A stretch of DNA of 64,000 nt from Pseudarthrobacter sp. GA104 (lineage in GTDB: Bacteria > Actinomycetota > Actinomycetes > Actinomycetales > Micrococcaceae), in the NCBI RefSeq assembly GCF_009741265.1, contig NZ_WOWL01000001.1, forward strand, positions 3,038,001-3,102,000, read 5' to 3'. Shown here piece after piece: positions 1-9,095 of this stretch (the stretch's first letter is position 1; every line of letters starts with the position of its first letter). The notes beneath the pieces were generated by a model. That model made no database searches, was not told the origin of the DNA, and saw only the letters and a list, made by a program, of their open reading frames with translations. The position numbers and the translations under genes are program-made.

Positions 1-529
1 CGTCCTGCTGGGCGGTGCCTTCGGCCAGCTGGGAACCCTCATCACTGGCACGCAGAATGCCTGGATCACCCAACTCCTGGGCATCCTGGTGATCGTCATG
101 GGCGTGGTGTTCATGGGCGGCTTCAGCTGGCTGCAGCGCGACGCCAAGATCCACGCCAAGCCGCCGGCCGGGCTCTGGGGCGCGCCGCTGCTGGGCCTGA
201 CCTTCGGGCTGGGCTGGGCGCCGTGCATCGGCCCCACCTACTCCGCCGTCCAGCTGCTGAGCCTCTCCGGCGGCTCCTCCGCCGCCAAGGGCGCCTTCCT
301 GGCCTTTGTCTACAGCCTGGGCCTGGGCATTCCCTTCCTGCTGATCGCTTTGGCACTCCGCCGCGGCATGGGTGTGATGGCGTTCTTCCGCAAGCACCGC
401 CTGGCCATCCAGCGCACCGGCGGGGGCATCCTGGTGGTGCTGGGCCTGCTGATGGCCAGCGGCGTCTGGGGCGCCTGGGTGACCGAACTCCAGTACTGGT
501 TCCAAACCGATGTGAAGTTGCCGATCTGA
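1..529 (+). CDS. ccdA: CcdA-like cytochrome c biogenesis transmembrane protein (5' truncated)
   Basis: The reading frame is open from the window edge (frame 2), so the N-terminus lies outside; about 175 residues are visible. It is a multi-spanning hydrophobic protein with the sequence GWAPCIGP, typical of the DsbD/CcdA membrane family, whose cysteine passes reducing equivalents from cytoplasmic thioredoxin across the membrane to apocytochrome c. The stop codon overlaps the start of resB (TGATG), so ccdA, resB and ccsB form one system II operon. The second conserved cysteine region is expected in the missing N-terminal part. Confidence 0.85.
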   Translation, partial: VLLGGAFGQLGTLITGTQNAWITQLLGILVIVMGVVFMGGFSWLQRDAKIHAKPPAGLWGAPLLGLTFGLGWAPCIGPTYSAVQLLSLSGGSSAAKGAFLAFVYSLGLGIPFLLIALALRRGMGVMAFFRKHRLAIQRTGGGILVVLGLLMASGVWGAWVTELQYWFQTDVKLPI

Positions 530-2304
530 TGAGCGAGCGCGTGAACGTAGACAAGAAATCTTCCGCCCCGGTCACTGGCGCCGGTGCGCCAGGTTCCAAG
601 GCGGACGCCGCGCTGCCGGCCCTGGGCCCCAAAGAGATGCTGCGCTGGGCGTGGACCCAGCTGACCAGCATGCGCACGGCGCTTTTCCTGCTGCTGCTCC
701 TGGCCGTCGCGGCCGTGCCGGGCTCGCTGTTCCCGCAGCGCCCGGCCAATCCCGCCGTCGTCACCCAGTACATCAAGGACAACCCGGACTACGGAAAGCT
801 GCTGGACACCCTGCAGCTGTACGATGTCTACTCTTCGGCCTGGTTCTCGGCCATCTACCTGCTGCTGTTCATCTCGCTGATCGGCTGCGTGGTGCCCCGC
901 GCCATTGCCCACTACAGGGCCATGCGGTCCCAGCCGCCGCGGACCCCCAAACGCCTGTCCCGCCTTCCCGAGTACGGCACCCTGGTCATACCGGCCGACG
1001 CCGGGATTCCGGCGCCCGCGGCCATCCACAGTGCCGCCGTGCTGCTGAGGAAGCGCGGCTACCGCGTTGAAGTGAGGGACGACGACGGCGCGCGGCCGTC
1101 TTTGGGCGCCGAGCGCGGCTTCCTGAAGGAAGTGGGAAACCTTGTCTTCCACACTTCCCTCATTGGCGTGCTGGTGTCCGTGGCCGCCGGCGGCCTGTTC
1201 GGCTACAGCGGCCAGCGCATCCTGGTGGAGGGCGACACCTTCGTGAACACCCTGGTGGGCTATGACCAGTTCAACCCCGGCACCAACTTCCAGTCCAGCC
1301 AGCTGCAGCCCTACTCCATCCAGCTGGACAAGTTCGACATCACCTTCGACCGCGAATCCCGGGGCAAGTTCGGCCAGCCCATCGATTTCTCCGCCGCCGT
1401 CACCACCAAGGAAAACCCGGACGCACCCGCGCGCCAGGAAACCCTGAAGGTCAACGATCCCATCACCCTCGGCGGCACCAGCATCTACCTGACCGGCAAC
1501 GGCTACGCTCCCGTGGTGACCATCCGGGACGGCGCCGGCAACGTGGCCATGCAGGGACCCGTGGTGGCCAAGCTGCAGGGGGACAACTACTACTCCTCCG
1601 TGGTGATCAAGGTTCCCGACGCCAAGCCAGACCAGCTGGGGTTCGCGGGCTTCTTCCTGCCCACCGCCTTCGTCTCCAACGAGGGGGTCTCCTTCAGCGG
1701 GGACCCGGAACTGTTCAACCCGCAGCTGACGCTCAACTCCTACTACGGGGATCTCGGCCTGGATGACGGGGCTCCGCAGAACGTCTTCGAACTGGACGTC
1801 AAGGACCTCACACCGCTGAACGCACGGAACCTGGACGCCGGCGGCATTACCCTGGCCCCCGGGACCAGCTACACGCTGCCGGACGGTAAAGGCACCATCA
1901 GCTTCGACGGCGTCAAGCGCTACATCGGCGTGGACATCCACCACAATCCCGGGCAGGCCTACGCCCTGGTGTTTGCGCTCCTGGCCGTGGCCGGACTGAT
2001 CCTCTCGCTTTACGTCAACCGCCGCCGGGTGTGGATCCGCACGGGCACCCACGAGGACGGCCGCACCATGGTTGAGTACGGACTCCTGGCCCGCGGCGAG
2101 GACCACCGGCTTGCTGCCGAAGCCGCTGCCCTCCGTCAGCTGCTCGGCGGTGAGTGGCAGCTGGACCCCGGGCCGGACACTGCACAGCCGGGGGATTCCC
2201 AGCAAACACCCAGCAGCGTGCGCGAGAATAGCGCCGGCGCTGCCGCAACCGCAGGCCCAGCCACCACCCCAGCCGGCCCCCCAGGGCCCGAAAAGGACCA
2301 GTAA
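529..2304 (+). CDS. resB: ResB-family cytochrome c biogenesis protein
   Basis: A 591-residue protein starting MSERVNVDKK. The ATG overlaps the ccdA stop (TGATG), which fixes the start far better than any upstream in-frame codon. Hydrophobic segments lie at about residues 50-70, 107-125, 205-228 and 478-500, with a large extracytoplasmic domain between the third and fourth, the normal ResB/Ccs1 topology. ResB works with CcsB/ResC as the system II synthase that delivers heme and attaches it to the CXXCH motif of apocytochrome c outside the membrane. The C-terminal tail after the last helix is cytoplasmic and rich in Ala, Pro and Gly. The stop overlaps the ccsB start (TAATG). Confidence 0.93.
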   Translation: MSERVNVDKKSSAPVTGAGAPGSKADAALPALGPKEMLRWAWTQLTSMRTALFLLLLLAVAAVPGSLFPQRPANPAVVTQYIKDNPDYGKLLDTLQLYDVYSSAWFSAIYLLLFISLIGCVVPRAIAHYRAMRSQPPRTPKRLSRLPEYGTLVIPADAGIPAPAAIHSAAVLLRKRGYRVEVRDDDGARPSLGAERGFLKEVGNLVFHTSLIGVLVSVAAGGLFGYSGQRILVEGDTFVNTLVGYDQFNPGTNFQSSQLQPYSIQLDKFDITFDRESRGKFGQPIDFSAAVTTKENPDAPARQETLKVNDPITLGGTSIYLTGNGYAPVVTIRDGAGNVAMQGPVVAKLQGDNYYSSVVIKVPDAKPDQLGFAGFFLPTAFVSNEGVSFSGDPELFNPQLTLNSYYGDLGLDDGAPQNVFELDVKDLTPLNARNLDAGGITLAPGTSYTLPDGKGTISFDGVKRYIGVDIHHNPGQAYALVFALLAVAGLILSLYVNRRRVWIRTGTHEDGRTMVEYGLLARGEDHRLAAEAAALRQLLGGEWQLDPGPDTAQPGDSQQTPSSVRENSAGAAATAGPATTPAGPPGPEKDQ

Positions 2305-3407
2305 TGCCGTTTGGAATCAACGAAACCATGGGCCAGTACAGCGAGCTGTTCATGCTCCTGGCGGCCGGCACATACACGGTGGCCTTCATCGCTTTCGCCT
2401 GGGACCTGGCCAAGAGCAGCAAGGCCCTGCGCGCCATCGACCTGAAGGCTGCGCAGGCCGGCCTCGACGGCCACGCCCGGGAGGCAGCCAAGGTTCCGGT
2501 GGCGGCCGGGGCGGGGGAGCGCGCTGAAACGCACCTGGCGGGGCCTGCCGGCAGGGCCGAGCGGCCGTCGTCGTCCACTGCCAGGACCGCAGGGGCAGGG
2601 GCCGGAGGCGTGGCCACCGCCGACGCTGACATGCGGTACGCCGCTGAACGCCGCGCCCCCGCCCGGGTAGCCGTGGCCCTGACCGTCCTCGGCGCACTGA
2701 TCCATGGTGCCGGTGTCGTGACCCGGGCGCTGGGTGCGGGACGCGTGCCCTGGGGCAACATGTACGAATTCCTCACCACCGGCGCCTTCGTGGCGGTGGC
2801 GGTGTTCCTGCTGGTCCTGGTCCGCCGCGACCTCCGCTTCCTGGGTACCTTCGTGGTGGGCCTGGCCATCATCATGCTGGTAGCCGCGTCCGTGGCCTAC
2901 TGGACCCCGGTGGGCCACCTGGTTCCCGCCCTGCAGAGCTACTGGCTGATCATCCACGTGTCCATCGCCGTACTGTCCTCCGCGCTGTTCACCCTGACAT
3001 TCGCCATGTCCGCGCTCCAGCTGGTCCAATCGCACCGGCAGAAATCGGTGGCTGCCGGTGGCGCTGACAAGCTCGGCTTCATGCGCCTGGTGCCGTCCGC
3101 GCTGAGCCTGGAGAACCTGTCCTACCGCATCAATGCCATCGCTTTCATCGGCTGGACCTTCACCCTCATGTTCGGCGCCATCTGGGCCGAGAAGGCGTGG
3201 GGACGGTTCTGGGGCTGGGACACCAAGGAGGTGTGGACCTTCGTCATCTGGGTGGTCTACGCAGGCTACCTCCACGCGCGCGCAACGCGCGGGTGGACGG
3301 GCACGCGGGCTGCCTGGCTGTCGATTGTGGGCTACCTTTGCGTCATCTTCAATTTCACCATCGTGAACCAATTCTTCAACGGCCTCCACTCCTATTCAGG
3401 GCTCTGA
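2304..3407 (+). CDS. ccsB: CcsB/CcsA (ResC) heme-handling cytochrome c synthase subunit
   Basis: A 367-residue polytopic membrane protein. The heme-binding tryptophan-rich WWD motif is visible as WGRFWGWDTKEVW at about residues 299-311, and histidines flanking it (for example in LIIHVS near residue 216) match the external heme ligands of this family. CcsB exports and presents heme to apocytochrome c together with ResB. A soluble Ala/Gly-rich insert of about 80 residues (about 40-120) separates the first helix from the rest, longer than in many homologues. The start ATG overlaps the resB stop, so the two are translationally coupled. Confidence 0.94.
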   Translation: MPFGINETMGQYSELFMLLAAGTYTVAFIAFAWDLAKSSKALRAIDLKAAQAGLDGHAREAAKVPVAAGAGERAETHLAGPAGRAERPSSSTARTAGAGAGGVATADADMRYAAERRAPARVAVALTVLGALIHGAGVVTRALGAGRVPWGNMYEFLTTGAFVAVAVFLLVLVRRDLRFLGTFVVGLAIIMLVAASVAYWTPVGHLVPALQSYWLIIHVSIAVLSSALFTLTFAMSALQLVQSHRQKSVAAGGADKLGFMRLVPSALSLENLSYRINAIAFIGWTFTLMFGAIWAEKAWGRFWGWDTKEVWTFVIWVVYAGYLHARATRGWTGTRAAWLSIVGYLCVIFNFTIVNQFFNGLHSYSGL

Positions 3408-3562
3408 GCAGGGGTTTCTTCCGGAGGCCAAGGCGCCGGGCAGGGAAATAACAATTCGTTTTAGCAATGGGGGTGTTCCCGGTCCGGCCGTAATGCTACC
3501 TTGGTGACGTTCGCCAGTGATGAAGCTTGCAGGCGAAACGACAGTATTCCCTGAGGTACCCC

Positions 3563-5638
3563 ATGAGCTACGTTCTCGCCATTGATGTCGGGACCAGCTT
3601 CACCGCTGCTGCCGTTGCACGCTTCGATCACGGTACCTCCTCTTCTCCTGAGTGCCTCCCGCTGGGAATCCGCGGAACCTCAGTACCCTCTGTGCTGTTT
3701 TACCCGGAGGAAGGCCCCGTCCTGGTGGGGGAAGCCGCGGAACGCCGCGGGCTTGATTCCCCGGCCCGGGTGGTACGGGAATTCAAGCGCCGGATGGGCG
3801 ACGCCGTGCCGATCTCCGTGGGCACGCTCTCCCTGCCCGCCGAGGACGTCTTCGCCACCATGGCCCGCTGGGTGGCCGCCCGCGCGGAGGAACGCGAGGG
3901 GGCGCCGCCGTCGGAGATCATCCTGACCCACCCGGCCGCCTGGGGGAGCCACCGCACCTCGCTCCTTAGGGAAGCCCTGGCCGCCAGGAGCCTGCAGAAC
4001 GTTGCCCTGGTGACGGAACCGGAGGCCGCAGCCCTGCATTACGCCTCCCAGGTGCGCGTGGAAGAGGGAAGCACCATTGCCGTCTACGACCTTGGCGGCG
4101 GAACCTTCGACACGGCCGTCCTCCGGAAGGCCGGCAACAACCGGTTTGAGCTGCTGGGCCGCCCGGAAGGCATCGAAAACCTTGGGGGAGCCGACTTTGA
4201 TGCGGCGGTCCTGCGCTACGTGGCCGGTAACACCGGCGGCATCCTCTCCAGCCTCGATACCTCCGATCCCGGGGCCCGCGCTGCGCTGGCGAGGCTGAAG
4301 CGCGAATGCGTGGAAGCCAAGGAGGCGCTCTCCGCGGACAGCGAAGCCAGCATCTCCGTCCTGCTGCCGGGATTCCACCAGCAGGTGCGCCTGGTCCGTT
4401 CCGAATTCGAGGCACTGATCAACGAGCCCATCCGGGACACGGTGGACGCGCTGGAACAGTCCCTGGCCAGCCTGAGGCTGGAACCGGCGGACCTTTCCGC
4501 CGTGCTGCTCATTGGCGGATCATCGAGGATCCCCCTGGTTGCGCAGGTGATCTCCGAACAGCTGGACCGGCCCATCGCCGTCGACGCTGATCCCAAGTCC
4601 TCCATTTGCCTCGGTGCTGCCGCCGCGGCTGTCCTGGCGCGCGAGGCAGCCGCCGCCGAGGTTGCGGCGCAGGCTGCCGCTGCGGCGGAAGCCGGCCGTG
4701 CCGCCGCGGCCCGTGATGCGGCCGCACCGGGTTACGCGCCCGGACGGCTGGCGAGCTGGTCGCGGAAGAGCACGACGGCGGCAGGCGCGATGGCTGGAAT
4801 CGCAGCCCAGGGTGCCGGGCATGGCCAGCACGGACACCGGGGCGGCGCCCATGCGCCGAAACCTACGGTTCGGCTGACCGCCATCGCGGCAGCTGCGGCC
4901 GCGTTCACGGTCCTTTCGGCTACCGCTGCCCAGAGCCCCGAGGGCCTCAGCAGCCTGACATCCATCTTCACCCCCAAGGCGGACGCCGCCCCCGAGAAGG
5001 GTTCTTCCTTAGGCGGCTCGGGCGGCGGCGGGGCGGCAGCGGCCGGTGCCGGTGCGGAAGCGCAGGAACCTGCGAGGGGCATCGAAGCCAGTGCCAGCAC
5101 GAAGGACTCCGCCCCGGGCGGCGCGGGCCTGGACGTGGCCGCCTCACCCACCAGCAGGCCGACGTCCAGCGCCGCCGCGGAGCAGGCTGCCGCGGACTCC
5201 GGCGAAACGGGCGCTCTTGACACCGGTACCGGTACAGCTGACTCCGCCGGAACCGGTGCCGGCGGAGTTACGGAGCCCGTCGGCACACCCACTGTCCCTG
5301 CCGGAACGGTTGATCCTGCGCCGGGTACAAGCGAACCAGTGCCGGTTGAGACGGGAACGGGGAGCCCTGTCCCCGTGGACCCGCCGCCGACGACTGAGGA
5401 GCCGCCCGCGACCGAGGAGCCTCCGCCAGTGACCGAGGAGCCCCCGCCAGCTACCGAGGAGCCTCCGCCCCCGGTGACGGAGGAGCCCACGCCGCCGGCA
5501 ACCGAGGAGCCGCCGCCTTCCGCGCCCGAACCCACCGCGTCCACGGCCACGGAGTCCGCTCCGGCCACCGATCCGGCCACGGCCACGGAGGCCGCTCCGG
5601 CCACCGATCCGGCCACGGCCGCTGAACCGGCGGCTTGA
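3563..5638 (+). CDS. Membrane-anchored Hsp70-like ATPase with Pro/Thr/Glu-rich extracytoplasmic tail
   Basis: The 691-residue protein starts MSYVLAIDVGTSF; GAGG at 3553-3556 is well placed for this ATG. Residues 1 to about 345 are an Hsp70/actin-fold nucleotide-binding domain: DVGTSF (phosphate 1), DLGGGTFDTAV at about 175-185 (phosphate 2) and LIGGSSRIP at about 315-323 (adenosine). There is no Hsp70 peptide-binding domain. Instead come an Ala-rich helix, a single hydrophobic segment at about 438-456, and a low-complexity tail ending in repeats of TEEPPP and TEEPPPV type. The likely topology is cytoplasmic ATPase and exported tail. It heads a locus with a LuxR regulator, an IniB-like protein and two dynamin-like GTPases, suggesting a role in envelope stress. 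The substrate is unknown. Confidence 0.85.
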   Translation: MSYVLAIDVGTSFTAAAVARFDHGTSSSPECLPLGIRGTSVPSVLFYPEEGPVLVGEAAERRGLDSPARVVREFKRRMGDAVPISVGTLSLPAEDVFATMARWVAARAEEREGAPPSEIILTHPAAWGSHRTSLLREALAARSLQNVALVTEPEAAALHYASQVRVEEGSTIAVYDLGGGTFDTAVLRKAGNNRFELLGRPEGIENLGGADFDAAVLRYVAGNTGGILSSLDTSDPGARAALARLKRECVEAKEALSADSEASISVLLPGFHQQVRLVRSEFEALINEPIRDTVDALEQSLASLRLEPADLSAVLLIGGSSRIPLVAQVISEQLDRPIAVDADPKSSICLGAAAAAVLAREAAAAEVAAQAAAAAEAGRAAAARDAAAPGYAPGRLASWSRKSTTAAGAMAGIAAQGAGHGQHGHRGGAHAPKPTVRLTAIAAAAAAFTVLSATAAQSPEGLSSLTSIFTPKADAAPEKGSSLGGSGGGGAAAAGAGAEAQEPARGIEASASTKDSAPGGAGLDVAASPTSRPTSSAAAEQAAADSGETGALDTGTGTADSAGTGAGGVTEPVGTPTVPAGTVDPAPGTSEPVPVETGTGSPVPVDPPPTTEEPPATEEPPPVTEEPPPATEEPPPPVTEEPTPPATEEPPPSAPEPTASTATESAPATDPATATEAAPATDPATAAEPAA

Positions 5639-5640
5639 GC

Positions 5641-7704
5641 ATGACCGGGAATGAGATCCGGCCGGTGACCCTGTTGCCCGAGCTGAACCACCACGTGCAG
5701 GAGCCCGGTGCCGCAGAACAGATGGCCCGGCAGCTCAAAGGCGAGAACGCTGCCATGCGTGAACTGCTGCTGGCCCTTTCCGTCGGCTTCGTCCTGCCTG
5801 GACCACTGCCAGCGGACCTGCAGCGCAGACTTGACACTGGCGACGTGCAAAGCCTTGGCGCCCTTGTGGAACGGGCAGAAGCTGCAGGACTCCTGACGGC
5901 GGACGGGACCGTGGCGGGGCCGGCGCAGCAAGCCCTGCTTGCCGTCGTCCCCGCCGCCAAGGTCCATGCGCTTCAGCGGGAGCTCGTTACGGTGTACGCC
6001 AGGGACGGCGTGCCCCTCGGCGACGTCGCCCGCGAACTGGCGCGCGGAGGCCTGGCAGATTCCCGCGTGGCGGCTGAACTGGAGCATGCGGCCGACAAGG
6101 CTCTTGACCATGATCCTGCGCTGGCGTCCCAACTCTATGGGGAAGCCCTGCTGGCAGGGGCCGACGAAGCAGCGACCGCCGCCCGCCGCGCGCAGGCCGC
6201 AGCAGCGAACGGCGACCTGGACGCAGCTACGCGGATCATCGACTCGCTGCTCGTGTGCGACGATCCGCCGGACGTGCGCCGGGGCGTGGACGTGGCCGCA
6301 GCAGTCTGGGCCCAGCGAGGCATGCTGGCGCGGGCAGCGGACGTGTACAGCTGGCTGGGTGCCAGCCGGATTGGACCATCAGCCCCCCTCGCGGCAGTGG
6401 CCATGATCGGGTGCGGCAACCGGGCCGGCGCGGAAGCACTTTTCCAGCCGGCCGCGCCGCCCGCTTCTCCCACCCTCCTGGCTGCCACGCTGGTCGAGAC
6501 AGGGAAGGGCATCTACGGATCAGTAAGCGCGGACCCGCAGCAGGCACTCCCCGTGCTGATCCATGCCTCGGACATGTTCAATGCGGCAAACGCGGCGCTT
6601 CCCCTTCCGGAGACGCCGGCCGCAATGGCTGCCCTCCTGGCACTGCACAGCGGAGAGCCGCGGCTGGCGGAAACCGTGTGCCGGTCTGCCACCGCTGCCG
6701 GCCAGGGCGGCAATGCCGCGAAGCCCAGGCTATTCCTGCTTCAGGCGTGGTCTGCCATGCAGCAGGACAAACTCGAGGATGCCCGGCTCGCGATCAACGA
6801 GGCCTCCAAAGCGAACCACTGGCCGCTCGTGCCCAGGGACGAGTTCCTGCGCGCAGCCCTGGAAGTTGGCCTGGCCAGGCGGAACGGCGACGTGCCGGAA
6901 CTCATCATGGCGTGGGAGTGGGCCCGGGAAGCCATGCTGCACACGTCCGTGGACCTCTACAGCCTCCTGCCATGGGGCGAGCTCATGATCACGGCCGCCC
7001 GCCTCAGGGAGACCCGGCGGGTGGCGCACTACCTCACCGAAGCGTGGCAGCTTCTTGACCGGCTGGGCGATCCGCCGCTGTGGGCCGTTCCCTTCCACTG
7101 GGCGGCGGTCCAGGCAGCGTTGCTGAGCGAAGACCCCGCGGGCCTCGCGCCCCATGCGGCGGCGCTGGCACGGGCGGCGCGTGACAGCCACCTCGCCGCG
7201 GTGCTTGCCGCAGCGGGCAAAGCCTGGGTGTCGGTCCTGGCCGGGAGGATGACGCCCGCTGATGTGGAGGCCGCTGCCCGGGGCCTGGGCAGGGTGGGCA
7301 TGCCCTGGGAGGGCGCCAGGCTGGCCGGGCATGCAGCGGCGCGGGCAGAGGAGCGTAAGGACATGGTGCGGCTGCTGTCCTGTGCCAGGGACCTGCATCC
7401 CCAGGTGAGCCCGGCAGTCAACGGCTCATCCGGCCCCGCGGCCCGCAGCACCCCTGCCGCCGCTGAGGCGGCCGGCAGCCTGCAGCCGGACGGTCCGGGG
7501 CTGAGCGAAAGGGAAAAGGAAGTGGCCCGTCTGGTGCTCGAGGGCAAGACGTACCGCGAGATCGGCGAGGCCATCTACATCTCCCCGCGGACCGCTGAAC
7601 ACCACATCGCCAGGATGCGCCGCCGCCTTGGCGCTGAAAACCGCTCCGACCTGCTGGCCCGGCTCCGCCTAGCCTTGGGCCCCGAGGACCCTATGCAGGA
7701 ATAA
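5641..7704 (+). CDS. Large LuxR-family transcriptional regulator
   Basis: A 687-residue protein beginning at the ATG two bases after the hsp70-like stop; a TTG six bases upstream is an alternative start. The C-terminus (about residues 621-680) is a clear LuxR/GerE helix-turn-helix starting LSEREKEVARLVLEGKTY. The preceding 600 residues are Ala-rich helical repeats resembling TPR arrays; no P-loop was found, so it is not a full MalT-type STAND ATPase. It lies directly upstream of the iniB-like gene and presumably controls it. In mycobacteria iniBAC is controlled by IniR, but no orthology is claimed. Confidence 0.87.
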   Translation: MTGNEIRPVTLLPELNHHVQEPGAAEQMARQLKGENAAMRELLLALSVGFVLPGPLPADLQRRLDTGDVQSLGALVERAEAAGLLTADGTVAGPAQQALLAVVPAAKVHALQRELVTVYARDGVPLGDVARELARGGLADSRVAAELEHAADKALDHDPALASQLYGEALLAGADEAATAARRAQAAAANGDLDAATRIIDSLLVCDDPPDVRRGVDVAAAVWAQRGMLARAADVYSWLGASRIGPSAPLAAVAMIGCGNRAGAEALFQPAAPPASPTLLAATLVETGKGIYGSVSADPQQALPVLIHASDMFNAANAALPLPETPAAMAALLALHSGEPRLAETVCRSATAAGQGGNAAKPRLFLLQAWSAMQQDKLEDARLAINEASKANHWPLVPRDEFLRAALEVGLARRNGDVPELIMAWEWAREAMLHTSVDLYSLLPWGELMITAARLRETRRVAHYLTEAWQLLDRLGDPPLWAVPFHWAAVQAALLSEDPAGLAPHAAALARAARDSHLAAVLAAAGKAWVSVLAGRMTPADVEAAARGLGRVGMPWEGARLAGHAAARAEERKDMVRLLSCARDLHPQVSPAVNGSSGPAARSTPAAAEAAGSLQPDGPGLSEREKEVARLVLEGKTYREIGEAIYISPRTAEHHIARMRRRLGAENRSDLLARLRLALGPEDPMQE

Positions 7705-7730
7705 CCCCTAACGCCCTAACGGCACGGGGC

Positions 7731-7770
7731 CCGATTCCCCGGCGGAAAGCCATCCGGTAGGGGGAATCGG
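7731..7770. promoter_or_regulatory. 10-bp inverted repeat upstream of iniB-like gene
   Basis: CCGATTCCCC at 7731-7740 is repeated exactly inverted as GGGGAATCGG at 7761-7770, with a 20-base spacer. It lies in the only gap of the locus that separates the regulator from the iniB-like gene, about 100 bases before its start. It could be a dyad operator for the LuxR protein; a weak terminator is less likely because no T-run follows. Confidence 0.4.
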
Positions 7771-7867
7771 CCCGATGCCCGGTCCTTGGCCCGAACCATA
7801 CGTTTGATGCAAGCCCGGTTACGACGCCGAGCGATCCGCAACTCAGAGAAGATTGAGGACAAATCAA

Positions 7868-8986
7868 ATGACGCTCGCAAACGACCTCGTCCAGTTCCTG
7901 ATGCACCTCTTCGGCAACCGCCAGGCCGCACAGGACTTCCTGGACAATCCCGAGAAGGTTCTGGAAGACCACGGCTTCGGTGAAGTCTGCTCCGCAGATG
8001 TGGATGCCGCAATGCCGGTAGTCCTGGACTACGCACCAGTCACCACCTCCCGGTTCGACCGCGAGTACAACACCGGCGGCAACACGTCCTGGACCGGCCA
8101 CATCGGCGGCGGCGGCGGGGGCGCGGGCGGCACCGGACACACTCCTCCTGCAGGTGGCGGAAGCGGCGGCGGACACCACGACCACGATGACCACGCCCAC
8201 GCAGTCCAGCAGCTCCACCACGTGGTGAACAATTACTCCTACACCTCAACGGTGGATGACCGGGACAACATCGTTGACCAGTCCGTCAACCAGAACATCT
8301 GGGCCGAGGGCGACGTTGAGCAGTGGTTCGACAATGACTCCGTCATCGCCTCGGGGGACCGCTCCGTCGCAGCCGGCGACGACGCATACGTCCGGGACTC
8401 CAACAACATCAGCGATTCCAACAACACGGACAATTCCGCGGACAACTCCACGGACAACTCGGTCCACGCCGGCGGCGACGTCAACATCGGCAACGAGAAG
8501 ACGGACATCGACGACTCCTTCAACACAGACCTGGATGTTGACGTGGCTGATTCGTTCAACGACAACTCGGACAACTCCGTGAACCACGATATGGATGTCG
8601 CCGTCGAGGATTCCTTCAACGACAACTCCGACAACTCCGACAACTCGGACAACAGCGTGGACAACACGGACAACTCCACGGACGTTGCCATTGAAGATTC
8701 CTTCAACGAAGACAGCTCCACCAACACCGACGTGGACGTCGCACTGGAGGATTCGTTCAACGACAACTCCACCACGGAGACCAACACCACCGAGGTTGCG
8801 ATCGAGGACTCGTTCCAGGACAACTCCACCGCGGAGACCAACACCACCGAGGTTGCGATCGAGGACTCGTTCCAGGACAACTCCGAGACCGAGATGACCC
8901 ACACCGAGGACAACTCCACCAACACCGACGTGTACGTGGAAGACATCGAGGTCAACACGGCCATAGACGATTCAGTCGCCGGCTAG
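7868..8986 (+). CDS. IniB-like protein with N-terminal IniB domain and Asp/Asn/Ser repeat tail
   Basis: A 372-residue protein starting MTLANDLVQFLMHLFG; the GAGGA at 7855-7859 supports this ATG over an upstream TTG. The first 45 or so residues match the N-terminal domain of IniB, the first product of the mycobacterial cell-wall-stress operon iniBAC. A Gly/His-rich linker (about 75-125) follows. The remainder is almost wholly Asp, Asn, Ser, Thr, Glu and Val in units such as VAIEDSFNDNS and runs of DNS. A 51-bp segment is duplicated exactly with a 57-bp period (8777-8827 and 8834-8884). No signal peptide is visible. The dynamin-like genes lie downstream, as IniA/IniC do, but behind a strong terminator. 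Confidence 0.85.
   Translation: MTLANDLVQFLMHLFGNRQAAQDFLDNPEKVLEDHGFGEVCSADVDAAMPVVLDYAPVTTSRFDREYNTGGNTSWTGHIGGGGGGAGGTGHTPPAGGGSGGGHHDHDDHAHAVQQLHHVVNNYSYTSTVDDRDNIVDQSVNQNIWAEGDVEQWFDNDSVIASGDRSVAAGDDAYVRDSNNISDSNNTDNSADNSTDNSVHAGGDVNIGNEKTDIDDSFNTDLDVDVADSFNDNSDNSVNHDMDVAVEDSFNDNSDNSDNSDNSVDNTDNSTDVAIEDSFNEDSSTNTDVDVALEDSFNDNSTTETNTTEVAIEDSFQDNSTAETNTTEVAIEDSFQDNSETEMTHTEDNSTNTDVYVEDIEVNTAIDDSVAG
8777..8884 (+). repeat. Tandem 57-bp repeat inside iniB-like gene
   Basis: Two copies of an identical 51-bp segment start at 8777 and 8834. Each encodes the ETNTTEVAIEDSFQDNS unit. Identity at the DNA level, not only the protein level, points to recent duplication or gene conversion, so repeat number may vary between strains. 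Confidence 0.85.
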
Positions 8987-9009
8987 GCGGCCCCGGGGGC
9001 AGCGGAAGT

Positions 9010-9045
9010 GCCCGGCAGGAGGTTTCTCCCTCCTGCCGGGCTTTT
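9010..9045 (+). terminator. Rho-independent terminator after iniB-like gene
   Basis: A 13-bp perfect stem (GCCCGGCAGGAGG at 9010-9022 with its complement at 9029-9041), a 6-base loop and TTTT at 9042-9045. It follows the iniB-like stop by about 25 bases and precedes the first dynamin-like gene, so the GTPases need readthrough or their own promoter. Confidence 0.88.
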
Positions 9046-9095
9046 CGGGGCTCACCCCCCGTTCCATTTCCGAGAATTGAGGCAAAGGACAGACC

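Noticed and set aside
310..2205. Long minus-strand open frame opposite resB
   Set aside because: Shadow frame caused by high third-position GC; no start signal or domain, while the opposite strand has a clear membrane protein.
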